A program made the translations under genes and the position numbers. Shown here one piece after another: positions 34,123-43,333 of a stretch of DNA of 47,778 nucleotides. Numbering within the stretch: the stretch's first letter is position 1; each line of letters opens with the position of its first letter. The notes beneath the pieces are model-generated. The model was not told where the DNA came from. It searched no databases and saw nothing but the letters and a program-made list of their open reading frames with translations. Source of the stretch: CAZSNT01 sp964607765 (GTDB lineage: Bacteria > Verrucomicrobiota > Lentisphaeria > Oligosphaerales > JABHEG01); contig CAZSNT010000070.1 in the NCBI GenBank assembly GCA_964607765.1, positions 1 through 47,778 of the forward strand, read 5' to 3'.

Positions 34123-35946
34123 ATGAAACTATCGCTCAAACACCGTTCCGTGGGCCTGGATGTGGGCTCTGCCAGTGCCAAAGCGGTCACACTTGTACGG
34201 CAGGGGCGGCAGACGGTCATTCAAACGCGCGGCGCGCTGAACATCCGCGCCGAAGGTGTGCTGAACGAGAGTGAGTTGTTCGGCAGCGTCTCGCAGTGGC
34301 TGAAGCAGTTGGCGTGGGCCGGGGCCGCAGTGGACGTTGGTCTGCCGCAGTTCATGGCCACGACGCAGTTGAGCGATTTCCCAGCCGCGGCCAAAGACGG
34401 CCTTGACGAGATGGTGGCGTATGAGACACGCCAGCTGGCCGGCTTGTCCGGGGAGAGCTTCATCCACGGCTACGCAGTGATGCCGCCCAATTTCGGGCGC
34501 CAGAACCCCGTTCTGATCGGGATCTGCCGCGAATCGGTTGTCCGCGACCGCGTTGAGGCGCTGCAGAGCAGCGGCATTGTCATGTCCGACCTGTGCATGA
34601 ACGGTCTGGCAACGGTCAATGCGCTCTTCGAGCTCTATCCGGAAGCCCGCAGCGGTGAGGCGCCGCAGCTGGTGTTGGATATTGGTGCGGAGAACGCTAC
34701 GCTGAGCGTATGTGCGGGAGGCCAGGTGCTGTTCGTCAGCAGCCTGATGTTCGGGGCGGACCGGTACACCGAGGGCCTCGTGAAGGAGCTGCGGGTCGAC
34801 ACGGAGGAGGCCGAGAAGCAGAAGCAGACGAGCCGTCTTGATCCTGACGACGTGTCGTCGGCGCTGTTCGTGGTGACGCGTCACCTCGTGCAGGAACTGC
34901 ACACTGCCGTGGAGCACTGGCGGGCGCAGGAGCGCGGCGAGCTTGCCGAAGCGCCCTTCTGCAAAATCTGGCTGTGCGGCGGCGGCGCCCAGCTTGGCGG
35001 TCTCGCCGACTATCTCGGCGGACTTTTCGAGTGTCCGGCGCAGGTGTTCGGGCCGCTGGACTACGAGACCGGCCAGGAGGAGCCTGTCTATACCACGGCC
35101 TTTGGCTTGGCCCTGCAGGGGCTGAGACGGGCTGCCGTTCCCGTGTCGCTGTCCCCGCCCGAACTGCGTTGGGCCCTGCAGCGTACGCGCCGGTTCGGCT
35201 ACCTGGTGGCTGCCGCAGTGATTGGCGTGGCTTTTCTGGCCTCTCTCGTGCTGCGGTCCTACACGGACCTGAGTCGGGAGCAGCGCCAGGTAGAGGCCCA
35301 GATCGAGGAGCTCAGGCGGTGCGAAGGCTTGATTCCGAGGCTTGAGGACACGCTTTCGGCCATCCATCACTACGAGAAGGTCGCAATCCCGTTCGTGGCT
35401 CGTGGCAATCAGGCGCGACGCTTCGTCACAGTGCTCTCCGACCTTGGCAAGGTCTGCGGCGACAAGGACTGGTTCGTTTACCTCGCTGACGAGAAGGCGT
35501 ATCAGAGCGGCAAGGCGACTGCACAGGGCAAGAAGCCGCGCTCATCGCACGACCCGGCAGGCGGCCTGCCAGGCGGCTTGCTGCCCGGACAGGTCACCGG
35601 GGTTGGTGACGCAGACATTCCGCCGCCGTTCGCCGTGCAGGTGTTTGTCGAGGATCTGAACTCCGTTGAGTCGGTCATCGTCGCCGGCTACACGCTCCTG
35701 CTTCCCGAGAAGCCGTACGAACCGGTGCGCGAGATCGTTCGGCGCCTGAATGAGAGTGATGCCTACACCGAGGTGGATCTGCTGCCGGAGGTACAGCGCA
35801 TTGGCAGGGAGGACATCTTCATGCCGTGGGTGACGTTCTTCCGCAAGCATCCCGTAAAGCGGTACAAGGCATTCACCATGCGCGTGCCGTTCATCGAGCA
35901 GGATGTGCTGCCCGCTGTTGAGGAGAAGGCGGACGAAAAGCAATGA
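34123..35946 (+). CDS. PilM-like actin-fold ATPase fused to a PilN-like membrane segment
   Basis: A 607-residue protein. Residues 1-345 have the actin/FtsA fold motifs of PilM: phosphate-1 GLDVGSASAKAV, phosphate-2 LVLDIGAENATLSV and adenosine motif LCGGGAQLGGLADYL. A membrane helix follows at about 358-378 (GYLVAAAVIGVAFLASLVLR), then a coiled coil (DLSREQRQVEAQIEEL) and a periplasmic ferredoxin-like segment, as in PilN. A natural PilM-PilN fusion resembles GspL of type II secretion. The chosen ATG at 34123 lies 2 bases after the previous stop; a GTG at 34087 would overlap that gene. Its stop overlaps the next start as ATGA. No PilB, PilT or PilQ homologue occurs in this window. Confidence 0.72.
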   Translation: MKLSLKHRSVGLDVGSASAKAVTLVRQGRQTVIQTRGALNIRAEGVLNESELFGSVSQWLKQLAWAGAAVDVGLPQFMATTQLSDFPAAAKDGLDEMVAYETRQLAGLSGESFIHGYAVMPPNFGRQNPVLIGICRESVVRDRVEALQSSGIVMSDLCMNGLATVNALFELYPEARSGEAPQLVLDIGAENATLSVCAGGQVLFVSSLMFGADRYTEGLVKELRVDTEEAEKQKQTSRLDPDDVSSALFVVTRHLVQELHTAVEHWRAQERGELAEAPFCKIWLCGGGAQLGGLADYLGGLFECPAQVFGPLDYETGQEEPVYTTAFGLALQGLRRAAVPVSLSPPELRWALQRTRRFGYLVAAAVIGVAFLASLVLRSYTDLSREQRQVEAQIEELRRCEGLIPRLEDTLSAIHHYEKVAIPFVARGNQARRFVTVLSDLGKVCGDKDWFVYLADEKAYQSGKATAQGKKPRSSHDPAGGLPGGLLPGQVTGVGDADIPPPFAVQVFVEDLNSVESVIVAGYTLLLPEKPYEPVREIVRRLNESDAYTEVDLLPEVQRIGREDIFMPWVTFFRKHPVKRYKAFTMRVPFIEQDVLPAVEEKADEKQ

Positions 35947-36890
35947 CGCTTCTTCCCCAACATCGCAAGCTCGCCTCGTTCGCGTTCCTCGCCATCGTCG
36001 GCTGGGCCCTGTCGTTCCTGTTTGTCACGAAGCCGAAGCGGGAAGAGGTGGACGAGCTGCGCAGCAGCCTGGGCGAGACACAGCGCCGACTCTCGCGGTC
36101 CGGCTGGCCGTTGGACTCGGAACGGCTGGAGAAGCTGCTGACCGAGATGAAAGGCGAGCTGGAGGGCAAGCGTCGTGCGGAGAACGCGCGGGAGGCGGAT
36201 GGCACCAAGGAGCGGGGGTTGTTGCTGCTGCGGGACGCGACGTCCGTGTTCGATGAACGGATCATGTCCCAGTTCGGCAGCGCGGAGATGTTCCGCAAAG
36301 GCGTGTCCAGGCTCGACTACCAGGAGGAGTTCAACCGGCTGCAGCAGGTGCTCGAGTCCAAGGGCGTGGTGATCGCAGAGGACGTGCTGCACATGGGCGA
36401 GGAGACGTCGTCGCCCTACACCTACCAGCTGGTGCTTCAGGTATGGACGCTGGAGATACTCACCCGACTGGCTCTCGACAGCGGCATGCGTTTTGCCACG
36501 GATCGCCGTGTGATGGTCGACACACGTTCCGGGAAGCGGCCGGCGGCCAAGCTGTCCGTGTTCCCCGTGCGTGGCCACTTCCTCTACGAGGAGGATCCGC
36601 TGCCCTACCTGATCGAGTTTCCCGTCCGCATGACTCTGCGGGGGCGCCCTGCGCAGCTTGTGGCGTTTCTGCAGTCGCTGCACGCCGATGGCCGTTTCCT
36701 GCCGGTTGCGCGGCTCGAACTGTTCACTGAGAGCCCCGACACGGAGAGCGATTCCGGCAAACGCCGTGTGAGGGTGGACCGTGTGACGGTCGAACTGGAG
36801 TGTTGCGCGTTCTTCCGCCTCATCGACGATCCGCCTAAACGGGCCAGACGTCGGCGGACAGTCGGCGCGGCGGAACGTCCGTCGCGTTAG
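35943..36890 (+). CDS. PilO-like inner-membrane coiled-coil protein
   Basis: A 315-residue bitopic membrane protein. A short cytoplasmic start (MTLLPQHRK) is followed by a membrane helix at about 10-31, then a coiled coil to about 90 (EEVDELRSSLGETQRRL, EKLLTEMKGELEGKR). The periplasmic remainder is a mixed alpha/beta region with PILO-type features, including LIEFPVRMTLRGRPAQLVAFLQSLHADGRFLPVARLEL. In PilO the corresponding segment builds the ferredoxin-like domain that pairs with PilN. Translational coupling by ATGA to the PilM(N)-like gene supports a joint complex. The assignment rests on topology, segment order and context more than on strong identity. Confidence 0.65.
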   Translation: MTLLPQHRKLASFAFLAIVGWALSFLFVTKPKREEVDELRSSLGETQRRLSRSGWPLDSERLEKLLTEMKGELEGKRRAENAREADGTKERGLLLLRDATSVFDERIMSQFGSAEMFRKGVSRLDYQEEFNRLQQVLESKGVVIAEDVLHMGEETSSPYTYQLVLQVWTLEILTRLALDSGMRFATDRRVMVDTRSGKRPAAKLSVFPVRGHFLYEEDPLPYLIEFPVRMTLRGRPAQLVAFLQSLHADGRFLPVARLELFTESPDTESDSGKRRVRVDRVTVELECCAFFRLIDDPPKRARRRRTVGAAERPSR

Positions 36891-36959
36891 GGCCGCTGCC
36901 GTGCCCTGTTTGGGAGTTGGACTGAAAAAGACCGCTCGGAACTCGTCATAAACTAGTGA

Positions 36960-37015
36960 CTGAACACTGAACACTGAACACTGAACACTGAACACTGAAC
37001 ACTGAACACTGAACG
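36960..37015 (+). repeat. CTGAACA heptanucleotide array inside the pil-like gene set
   Basis: Seven perfect tandem CTGAACA units (36960-37008) are followed by CTGAACG. It sits in the 194-base gap between the PilO-like and PilP-like genes, the only wide gap in the cluster. Its unit follows the same YYKAAC pattern as the CCTAACA array upstream of hrpB. Confidence 0.9.
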
Positions 37016-37084
37016 CCCAAACCACAGCCCCATGACGGTGTTCCGACGACTATCGGAGCACCCTCCAGCCAGGAGGCAGGAGAG

Positions 37085-37774
37085 ATGATTTCCGGCAGAG
37101 CGCTGGCCAGGAAAATTGCACAGGAATGGGAACGCACGGCATTCGCCGTTGCCGCGTTGCTGTTCGCTATCGCCGTGGTGATGTGGTGCCTGGGCTTCGG
37201 GCGGGCTTCCGGGCATTTTTTGTCACGGCAGCAGGCGCCGTCGTACCGCACGCTGTTGGGGAACCACGCGTTTGCGTTTCTGGGCGACATGCCGGGGCTG
37301 GAGGACGAGAGCAAGAATCCGTTCGTGTTCGAGACGGAGATTGCACCACCCAGGATTCGTCGCCCCCCGAAAGTCGAGCCTGAGCCTGAGCCCGTGAAGC
37401 CTGATCCCGTGAAGCCTGAGCCAGTGCCTGAACGCGTGGTGCACGAGCCCACACCACAGCCGCAGCCGGTCGAGCCCAGGCCGCGCCCGCGTCCCCGGCC
37501 GCCGTCTGTTGTGCGTCTGCCGCGGATTGTGGAGTACGTTTACAGCGTGCCGGGCCGGTCCGGCGAGCGGAAGGGCTTTGTGCGCGTTCTTGATCCGGCG
37601 AAGAAGACGAAGAAGGAACTCATCGTCAAGGTGGGGGATATTGTGGATGGTGTAAAAATCCTCTCCATCACGGACGAGAGACTCACCGTGGTCACGGCTG
37701 AGAAGAAGAGCTACACGGTCTCGTTCGGGGGCAGTCAGCGCGTTATGATATTGCAGCGTGTGCGACGGCCGTAG
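37085..37774 (+). CDS. PilP/GspC-like inner-membrane protein with proline-rich linker
   Basis: A 229-residue membrane protein. The ATG at 37085 has AGGAGGCAGGAG upstream. A membrane helix lies at about 17-39 (TAFAVAALLFAIAVVMWCLGF). Residues about 90-145 form a Pro/Glu/Lys/Arg linker of the kind that spans the periplasm. The last 80 residues are a small beta domain (GFVRVLDPAKKTKKELIVKVGDIVDGVKILSI, then RLTVVTAEKKSYTVSF) resembling the PilP/GspC homology region that docks on a secretin. The linker resembles TonB too, but the C-terminal domain does not. Position after PilM(N)- and PilO-like genes supports the PilP-like call. Confidence 0.62.
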   Translation: MISGRALARKIAQEWERTAFAVAALLFAIAVVMWCLGFGRASGHFLSRQQAPSYRTLLGNHAFAFLGDMPGLEDESKNPFVFETEIAPPRIRRPPKVEPEPEPVKPDPVKPEPVPERVVHEPTPQPQPVEPRPRPRPRPPSVVRLPRIVEYVYSVPGRSGERKGFVRVLDPAKKTKKELIVKVGDIVDGVKILSITDERLTVVTAEKKSYTVSFGGSQRVMILQRVRRP

Positions 37775-37900
37775 CGGGGGAAAGGCGGCTGCACGGCAGG
37801 TTCGGTTCGGATGGAGCGGGGAGCGCAGGCACAGCTCAGTTTCGAGTGGTGTGCGTGGCTCTGCACGACGCCGGCGCGAGAGTTCAACATGGGGTGTGGC

Positions 37901-40900
37901 ATGAAGTCCCTGTGCCTCGTTCTATTGGGATGCGGCTTGCTCGCTGCGTGTGCCCGCGGGCAGGAGCCCCTGCGTGTGGGCGCTTACGAGAATCCCCCAA
38001 AGGTCTTCACCACGGCGGCCGGCCGTACGACCGGTCTGTTCCCCGAGGTGCTCCAGGCGATTGCCAAGGAGCAGGCTTGGGAGATCGTCTACGTGCACGG
38101 TACCTGGCAGGAGTGCCTGGACCGCCTGAGCACCGGGGAGATCGATCTGATGATCGATATGGCGGTCTCGAACGAGCGCCGCGAGCTCTACGATTTTTCG
38201 GAGGAGCCCGTCCTCGTCAACTGGGGTACGGCTTTCTCACGCGCCGATCTTCCTGTCCAGTCGTTCCTTGACATGCAGGACCGGACCGTGGCGGTCATGC
38301 GGGGCAGTATCCACACGGAGGGACCGCAGGGAATCAAGGCTTTGACGGCGCAGTTCGGTGTGCCCTGCCGCTTTCTGGAAGCGGACGACTACCATGAAGT
38401 GCTGATGCTCCTTGACGCGAAGCAGGCGGACATCGGCATTGTGAACCGGCTGTTCGGGACGCTTTACGGCGATAAGTACGAGGTGGTTCCCACCTCCATC
38501 ATCTTCAATCCGCGGATGCTCCAGTTCTCGACTCGGAAAGGCTCCGAACGCGGTGCCCGCCTGCTCGCGGCGATCGATGAGAGTCTTCGCCGCTTCAAGG
38601 CGGACCCCGAGTCCATCTACCACAAGACACTGGCCTACTATCTGGGCGGGGGAACGCGGGAATGGCTGGATGACAGGCAGCGGCGCTTGCGTCGGCTGGA
38701 GCTGACCCCGGCGGAACGCCGCTGGCTGGAGGCACATCCCCGAGTACGCTTCGCGGTCGATCCCGGTTTCGCGCCCTTCGAATTCCTCTCGGACGAGGGG
38801 CACTTCTGCGGCATGGCCGCAGATTTTGTGGGCTTGCTGGCCCACAAGACCGGGCTGGAGTTCACACTGGTCAAGCACGCGACGTGGTCGGAGAGCATTC
38901 AGGCACTGCGGGACCGCGAGATCGATATGCTGCCGTGCATCGGGTACAGTGAGGAACGCGCGCAGTTCATCTCCTACGGCACGCCCTACCTCAACTTCGC
39001 CCGAGTCATCGTCACGCGTATCGAAGCTCCCATCCAGGCGCTGGCGGACCTGGTCGATCGCCGCGTTGGGATACAGGCCGACAGTTCCCACCACGCGTTC
39101 CTGCGGGAACACACGGCTATCGAGCCGCAACTGTACCGCACATTCGAGGAGTGCGTGCTTGCCGTGTCCAAAGGCGAACTGGATGCCACGATAGGGAATC
39201 TGGCTGTCACAACCCGCGCCGTGCAGGAGCTGGCGCTGACAAACGTCAAGCTGGCCGCGTATGCGTCTGCGGAGCCGCAGTCGCTCGCGGTCGGCGTACG
39301 CTCAGACTGGCCAGAGCTCACCTCGATCATCGACCGAGCGCTGGCGTCGGTTACCGCAAAGGAGCGCAGCGCCATCCTGGCGAACTGGCTGCCGATCCCC
39401 GCAGCGGCTTCGGAGAACATTGACCTGACTCAGGCGGAGCGTGAGTGGTTGCTGATGCACCCGCGTATTCGTGTGGCCTGGGATCACGAGTGGGCTCCCA
39501 TCGAGTTTGCCGGGCCGGACGGCACTCCGCAAGGGATCTCCATGGAGTACCTGAGGGCGATCGAGAGCATTCTCGGCGTCAAGTTCGATACGAGCCTGGC
39601 CACTGACTGGCAGGAGACATATGCCAAGCTCGAGAGGCGCGAGATCGACATGAGCAGTTGCCTGGCCATCACGCCGGAACGCCTGGAGCATCTTGACTTC
39701 ACGGACACGTACCTGACGTCACCCGTTGTGCTGTTCGGGCGCGGCAATCTCCCTTACATTCGGCAGATGTCCGAGCTGCAAGGTCTGAAGCTTGCGGTGG
39801 TCAAAGACTACGCGACGGATGAATGGATCACTCGCGACTTCCCGGAGATGGGAATTGTGCGTGCGAGGTCGATCGGCGACGCCTTCCGCTTGGTGATTCA
39901 GGGCGACGTCGATGTTTTCGCGGGCAGCATCTTGCCTGGGAACTACTACCTGAGCAGACTCCGCCACCACGACATCAAGATCGTCGGCGAGACACCGTAC
40001 GCCTACAAACTGCGGATGGCCGTCAGGAAGGACTGGCCGCTCTTTGCCGGGATTCTGCGCAAAGCACTGAGGTCTCTGCCTGAGGTCGAGAGAAACGCGT
40101 TCTACCGCAAGTGGGTCTGGCTCAGGTACGAGCACGGTTTCGACTACTCTCTGTTCGGTAAGATTGTCGCTTGCGCAGCGGTCGTCGTCCTCCTTTTTGC
40201 GTACTGGAATCGCAGGCTCGCGGCTGAGATCGGCCGGCGCAGGCGTGTCCAGGCCGCCCTCTTGCAGAGCGAGAAGCAGTTGCGCGCAAGCTACGCCGAT
40301 CTGAAGGCGTCAGAGACACTGAAGGAGAACCTCACGCACATGATTGTGCATGACATGCGATCGCCGCTGATGTCCATCACCGGCGCGCTGGAGCTGCTGC
40401 AGTGTGATCTGCCCGAGATCGATTGGGGCGATGACGGGGAAAGGGATCTGCAACTGGCCGAGACTTCGGCAGGGAATTTGAGCCGAATGATCATGTCGGT
40501 TCTGGACGTCACGCGGCTGGAGTCGAATCAGATGCCGCTGGACCGGAAGACGGTCGATCTGAAGGCTGTGGTCGACTGCGCTGTCGAGGAGCTGACCCCC
40601 CAAGCCCGGTTTGCCGGCGTGCGAGTTGTGTCACGAGGCGAATCGTCTCCGTGCGATGCGGATCCGGCAATTATCCAGCGGGTGCTGGCCAACCTGCTGG
40701 CGAATGCCATCGAGGTGTCGCCGACGGGGTGTGAAGTGGAAGTCATGACAGCGGTTTCCGGTTGCCTCGCCGTGGCCGAGGTCCGTGACTCGGGGCGCGG
40801 AATCCCGCCGGAGTTCCGGCAGCGCGTGTTCGACAAGTTCGTCAGCCGCAAGACGGCGATCCAGGGAAAGTCGGCGATTGGTCTGGGACTGGCGTTCTGC

Positions 40901-41038
40901 AAGCTCGCAGTCGAGGCGCACGGCGGCAGCATCGAGGTGCAAAGCGAAGAGGGCAAAGGCAGCACGTTCCGTTTCTCCATCCCGGCCCCCCGTCCCGAGG
41001 AAGGCGAGACGGACGGCGAACTGCCGAGCGCGGGGTGA
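37901..41038 (+). CDS. sensor histidine kinase with three periplasmic solute-binding (SBP_bac_3) domains
   Basis: A 1045-residue BvgS/EvgS-like sensor. From the ATG at 37901 there is a signal sequence (MKSLCLVLLGCGLLAACARG), whose LAAC could be a lipobox. Three Venus-flytrap domains follow at about 22-245, 270-500 and 515-755; the second and third are introduced by near-identical linkers (AERRWLEAHPRVRFAVD and EREWLLMHPRIRVAWD). A membrane helix lies at about 762-783. The kinase core has the H-box HDMRSPL with H817, N-box NLLANAIEVSP, G1 DSGRGIP and G2 GLGLAFCKL. There is no receiver or HPt domain and no response regulator gene nearby. It probably senses amino acids or similar small ligands. 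An ATG at 37889 is an alternative start. Confidence 0.88.
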   Translation: MKSLCLVLLGCGLLAACARGQEPLRVGAYENPPKVFTTAAGRTTGLFPEVLQAIAKEQAWEIVYVHGTWQECLDRLSTGEIDLMIDMAVSNERRELYDFSEEPVLVNWGTAFSRADLPVQSFLDMQDRTVAVMRGSIHTEGPQGIKALTAQFGVPCRFLEADDYHEVLMLLDAKQADIGIVNRLFGTLYGDKYEVVPTSIIFNPRMLQFSTRKGSERGARLLAAIDESLRRFKADPESIYHKTLAYYLGGGTREWLDDRQRRLRRLELTPAERRWLEAHPRVRFAVDPGFAPFEFLSDEGHFCGMAADFVGLLAHKTGLEFTLVKHATWSESIQALRDREIDMLPCIGYSEERAQFISYGTPYLNFARVIVTRIEAPIQALADLVDRRVGIQADSSHHAFLREHTAIEPQLYRTFEECVLAVSKGELDATIGNLAVTTRAVQELALTNVKLAAYASAEPQSLAVGVRSDWPELTSIIDRALASVTAKERSAILANWLPIPAAASENIDLTQAEREWLLMHPRIRVAWDHEWAPIEFAGPDGTPQGISMEYLRAIESILGVKFDTSLATDWQETYAKLERREIDMSSCLAITPERLEHLDFTDTYLTSPVVLFGRGNLPYIRQMSELQGLKLAVVKDYATDEWITRDFPEMGIVRARSIGDAFRLVIQGDVDVFAGSILPGNYYLSRLRHHDIKIVGETPYAYKLRMAVRKDWPLFAGILRKALRSLPEVERNAFYRKWVWLRYEHGFDYSLFGKIVACAAVVVLLFAYWNRRLAAEIGRRRRVQAALLQSEKQLRASYADLKASETLKENLTHMIVHDMRSPLMSITGALELLQCDLPEIDWGDDGERDLQLAETSAGNLSRMIMSVLDVTRLESNQMPLDRKTVDLKAVVDCAVEELTPQARFAGVRVVSRGESSPCDADPAIIQRVLANLLANAIEVSPTGCEVEVMTAVSGCLAVAEVRDSGRGIPPEFRQRVFDKFVSRKTAIQGKSAIGLGLAFCKLAVEAHGGSIEVQSEEGKGSTFRFSIPAPRPEEGETDGELPSAG

Positions 41039-41052
41039 AGAGTGGCGACGTG

Positions 41053-43092
41053 TCACTCCCCGTACTTGTCGAACTCCTGCTCCGTGGGCGCATCCTCGTC
41101 GTCAAACACGGATAGCGGCACGTCCTCGTCCCCGTCCCCGTCGTCCTCCTCCCCGTTCCCCCCCCGCCTGTCAGTTCCCGCCTGAGCGCGTTCCGGGCCC
41201 GCGGCGCTCGGTTCAGTACGTCGGAGGATCCCGGTGGGCACGGCGTGTGGGTCGGCGAGGAACGCGATCTGGTCGATGTGCACGCCGTCTTCCGCGTTCT
41301 TGAGCCGGAATTCCGTCTCTCCCGCCGGCAGATCGAACCGGTGTCCCGGCCCTACGTCCACCCAGTGCCAGCGTTTGAAGATCGAGTCGGCGATCGTGAC
41401 CTCGCGCTCGGACCCCAGCTGGCACAACACCGAGTTGGCGCAGCCGCCTTCCCAATACACGCGCAGCCACAGCTTGTAAGTGCCTGCCGCGGGGACGTTG
41501 AGCTTGTAGACAATCTCGCCCACGCCCTTGCCGGACCCCAGCGGGATGCTGATGACCCGGTTTGCGCCTGCGTCGTTGGCCAGGTGCACGATGAAGTTCT
41601 CGTGGTGGCGTTCGCAGTCCTCCGCTTCCAGGAAGAACGTCACGCCGGCGGGTGCGTTGCTGCTGTCCTCTTCCGGGACCGGGGGCGGCGCGGGTCGGCC
41701 GATTCCCAGCGGTAGGGCGGTCGCCAGGCCCAGGAACAGAGCCTGGGCTGCCAGCTTCCGCGCCGTGGCGCGGGCGGGCAGCGCGACATCTCCCGCCGCC
41801 CGCTCACGCCAACCGGATCCAAGCAGCACGGCGGCCAGTGGGCCCAGGCCACGGACGAGGAATACGCTGAACAGGCCCACCCCAGCCAGAACGGCAAGGG
41901 CGGCCGCGGTGGCAGGAGCGTGCACCCCGGCCGGCTCGTCCACAGCGGCTGGGCGCACCAGTTCCCGGCAAAAAGCGCCGATGATCAGGGCAAGGAGGCA
42001 GAGAGCGGCTGCGAGGCCGGATTCCACCGCTGTCACTGCGTATTGGCTGTTGCTGTCCCGGCGCACGCGGTTTTGCGTGGGGCGTGGCAGTCCGCATTCG
42101 ATGCGTGCTTTGTGGATGCTCTCCCGGTACGTGCCGGGGCCCCAGCCCAACGGGTGGCGAGGGATGGACTCCAGTGCGGCGGCTGTCTCGATCGTGAGCC
42201 GCTTCGGCGCACGTTCCTGGCCGGCCGCGTCAGTGAACGGCTGCAGGAAGGACCAGGCACTGGGTGGCTCGGCCGGGCCCAGCCAGTGCTGGGAGCCGGC
42301 CGCCAGCAGCACGGCGATGGCCAGGGGCGCCACCCAGGCCGGCTTCGGCCGCCACGGCTCCGGTGCGCGCAGCACGGTCAGGAGCCCGCCGATGCCGAGC
42401 AGTGCGATGTACCCCGCATGATAGACGGTCTGGGCTGCCGCCAGGCAGGTCAAGGCGCCGACTGCCCAGAACACACGCGGCCCCCAACGGCGGAGCGTCA
42501 CGAGCACGAACGGGAACGACAGTGCCAGGAACGCGGCGTACAGCAGGTGACTCGGGAAGAGCCCCGTGGTGATCTCCTCCGCGAGCGTCGGGCCCGTGCC
42601 GCCAACCACCCACGGCGCACCGTACAACAGCGCGAGCAGGCCGGCCGCGGCACCGGGCGCAAGCAATTGCCAGCTCGCAATCACGATGTTGAGAGCGAAC
42701 GCCACAACCAGCCCGGCTCGGAACACACACCGGTCCCGGCTGCTGAACCGCGCCGCCACGAGCAGCGTGACGCCGAGATAAAGCACCACTTGCACTACGT
42801 CCCGGCAGCCTGCACGTGGCAGCCCCGGAGCCGCCCAGGAAGCCAGAATACACCCGAAAAAGACCAGAAGCGGGACGGGTAGCGGGCGCGGCAGCGCGCG
42901 CGGACGCCGCAACAGGCCCTCGCACGCAGCAAAGAGCGCCAGCACGAGAGCGGCTGCCAGGGCCGGCCCCAACGGCCCCGCGCTCGCCTGCGTGCCGCAA
43001 CCCAGGCCGAGAATCACCACGGCTGCCAGACGCAGCCGTGCGACACCAGGCGTGCCGCGTGTGGCGGCGCCCTCTGAACCAGCCTGATCCAA
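41053..43092 (-). CDS. O-antigen ligase-like polytopic protein with a C-terminal carbohydrate-binding-like domain
   Basis: A 679-residue inner-membrane protein starting at a TTG (43092) that has GAGGAG 9 bases upstream. About eleven hydrophobic helices occupy residues 20-470. The large loop contains RHPLGWGPGTYRESIHKA and later DSNSQYAVTAVESGL, resembling the H/W-G-x-G and conserved loop of Wzy/WaaL O-antigen ligases. Residues about 485-625 form a CBM6/35-like sandwich (FFLEAEDCERHHENF, GVGEIVYKLNVPAAGTYKLWLRVY, FDLPAGETEFRLKNAEDGVHIDQIAFL, in order). The tail is highly acidic (EEDDGDGDEDVP). A ligase fused to a glycan-binding module is uncommon and suggests direct handling of the exported polymer. 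It is convergent with the sensor kinase. Confidence 0.75.
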   Translation of the reverse strand: MDQAGSEGAATRGTPGVARLRLAAVVILGLGCGTQASAGPLGPALAAALVLALFAACEGLLRRPRALPRPLPVPLLVFFGCILASWAAPGLPRAGCRDVVQVVLYLGVTLLVAARFSSRDRCVFRAGLVVAFALNIVIASWQLLAPGAAAGLLALLYGAPWVVGGTGPTLAEEITTGLFPSHLLYAAFLALSFPFVLVTLRRWGPRVFWAVGALTCLAAAQTVYHAGYIALLGIGGLLTVLRAPEPWRPKPAWVAPLAIAVLLAAGSQHWLGPAEPPSAWSFLQPFTDAAGQERAPKRLTIETAAALESIPRHPLGWGPGTYRESIHKARIECGLPRPTQNRVRRDSNSQYAVTAVESGLAAALCLLALIIGAFCRELVRPAAVDEPAGVHAPATAAALAVLAGVGLFSVFLVRGLGPLAAVLLGSGWRERAAGDVALPARATARKLAAQALFLGLATALPLGIGRPAPPPVPEEDSSNAPAGVTFFLEAEDCERHHENFIVHLANDAGANRVISIPLGSGKGVGEIVYKLNVPAAGTYKLWLRVYWEGGCANSVLCQLGSEREVTIADSIFKRWHWVDVGPGHRFDLPAGETEFRLKNAEDGVHIDQIAFLADPHAVPTGILRRTEPSAAGPERAQAGTDRRGGNGEEDDGDGDEDVPLSVFDDEDAPTEQEFDKYGE

Positions 43093-43333
43093 ATCCAGTA
43101 ACTCCTCGCCTCGGTGTGGTTGCCGAACTCACTCTGTAGCCGAATATACCCGGGCATGGACACGCCTGCGAGTGGCCGGATGCCGAGCCCCGGGCTGTTC
43201 CTTTCTGAGCGCCGGAAAGCCCAACCGTCGCCACGGCGTCCCGCCCAGTGCCGAGCCGGGAGGTCTCCGCCGGCATCGGGGAGAGAGCCCGGTGAAGCCG
43301 TAACCTGCCAGCCCTGTCGGCACGCCATTCTCT

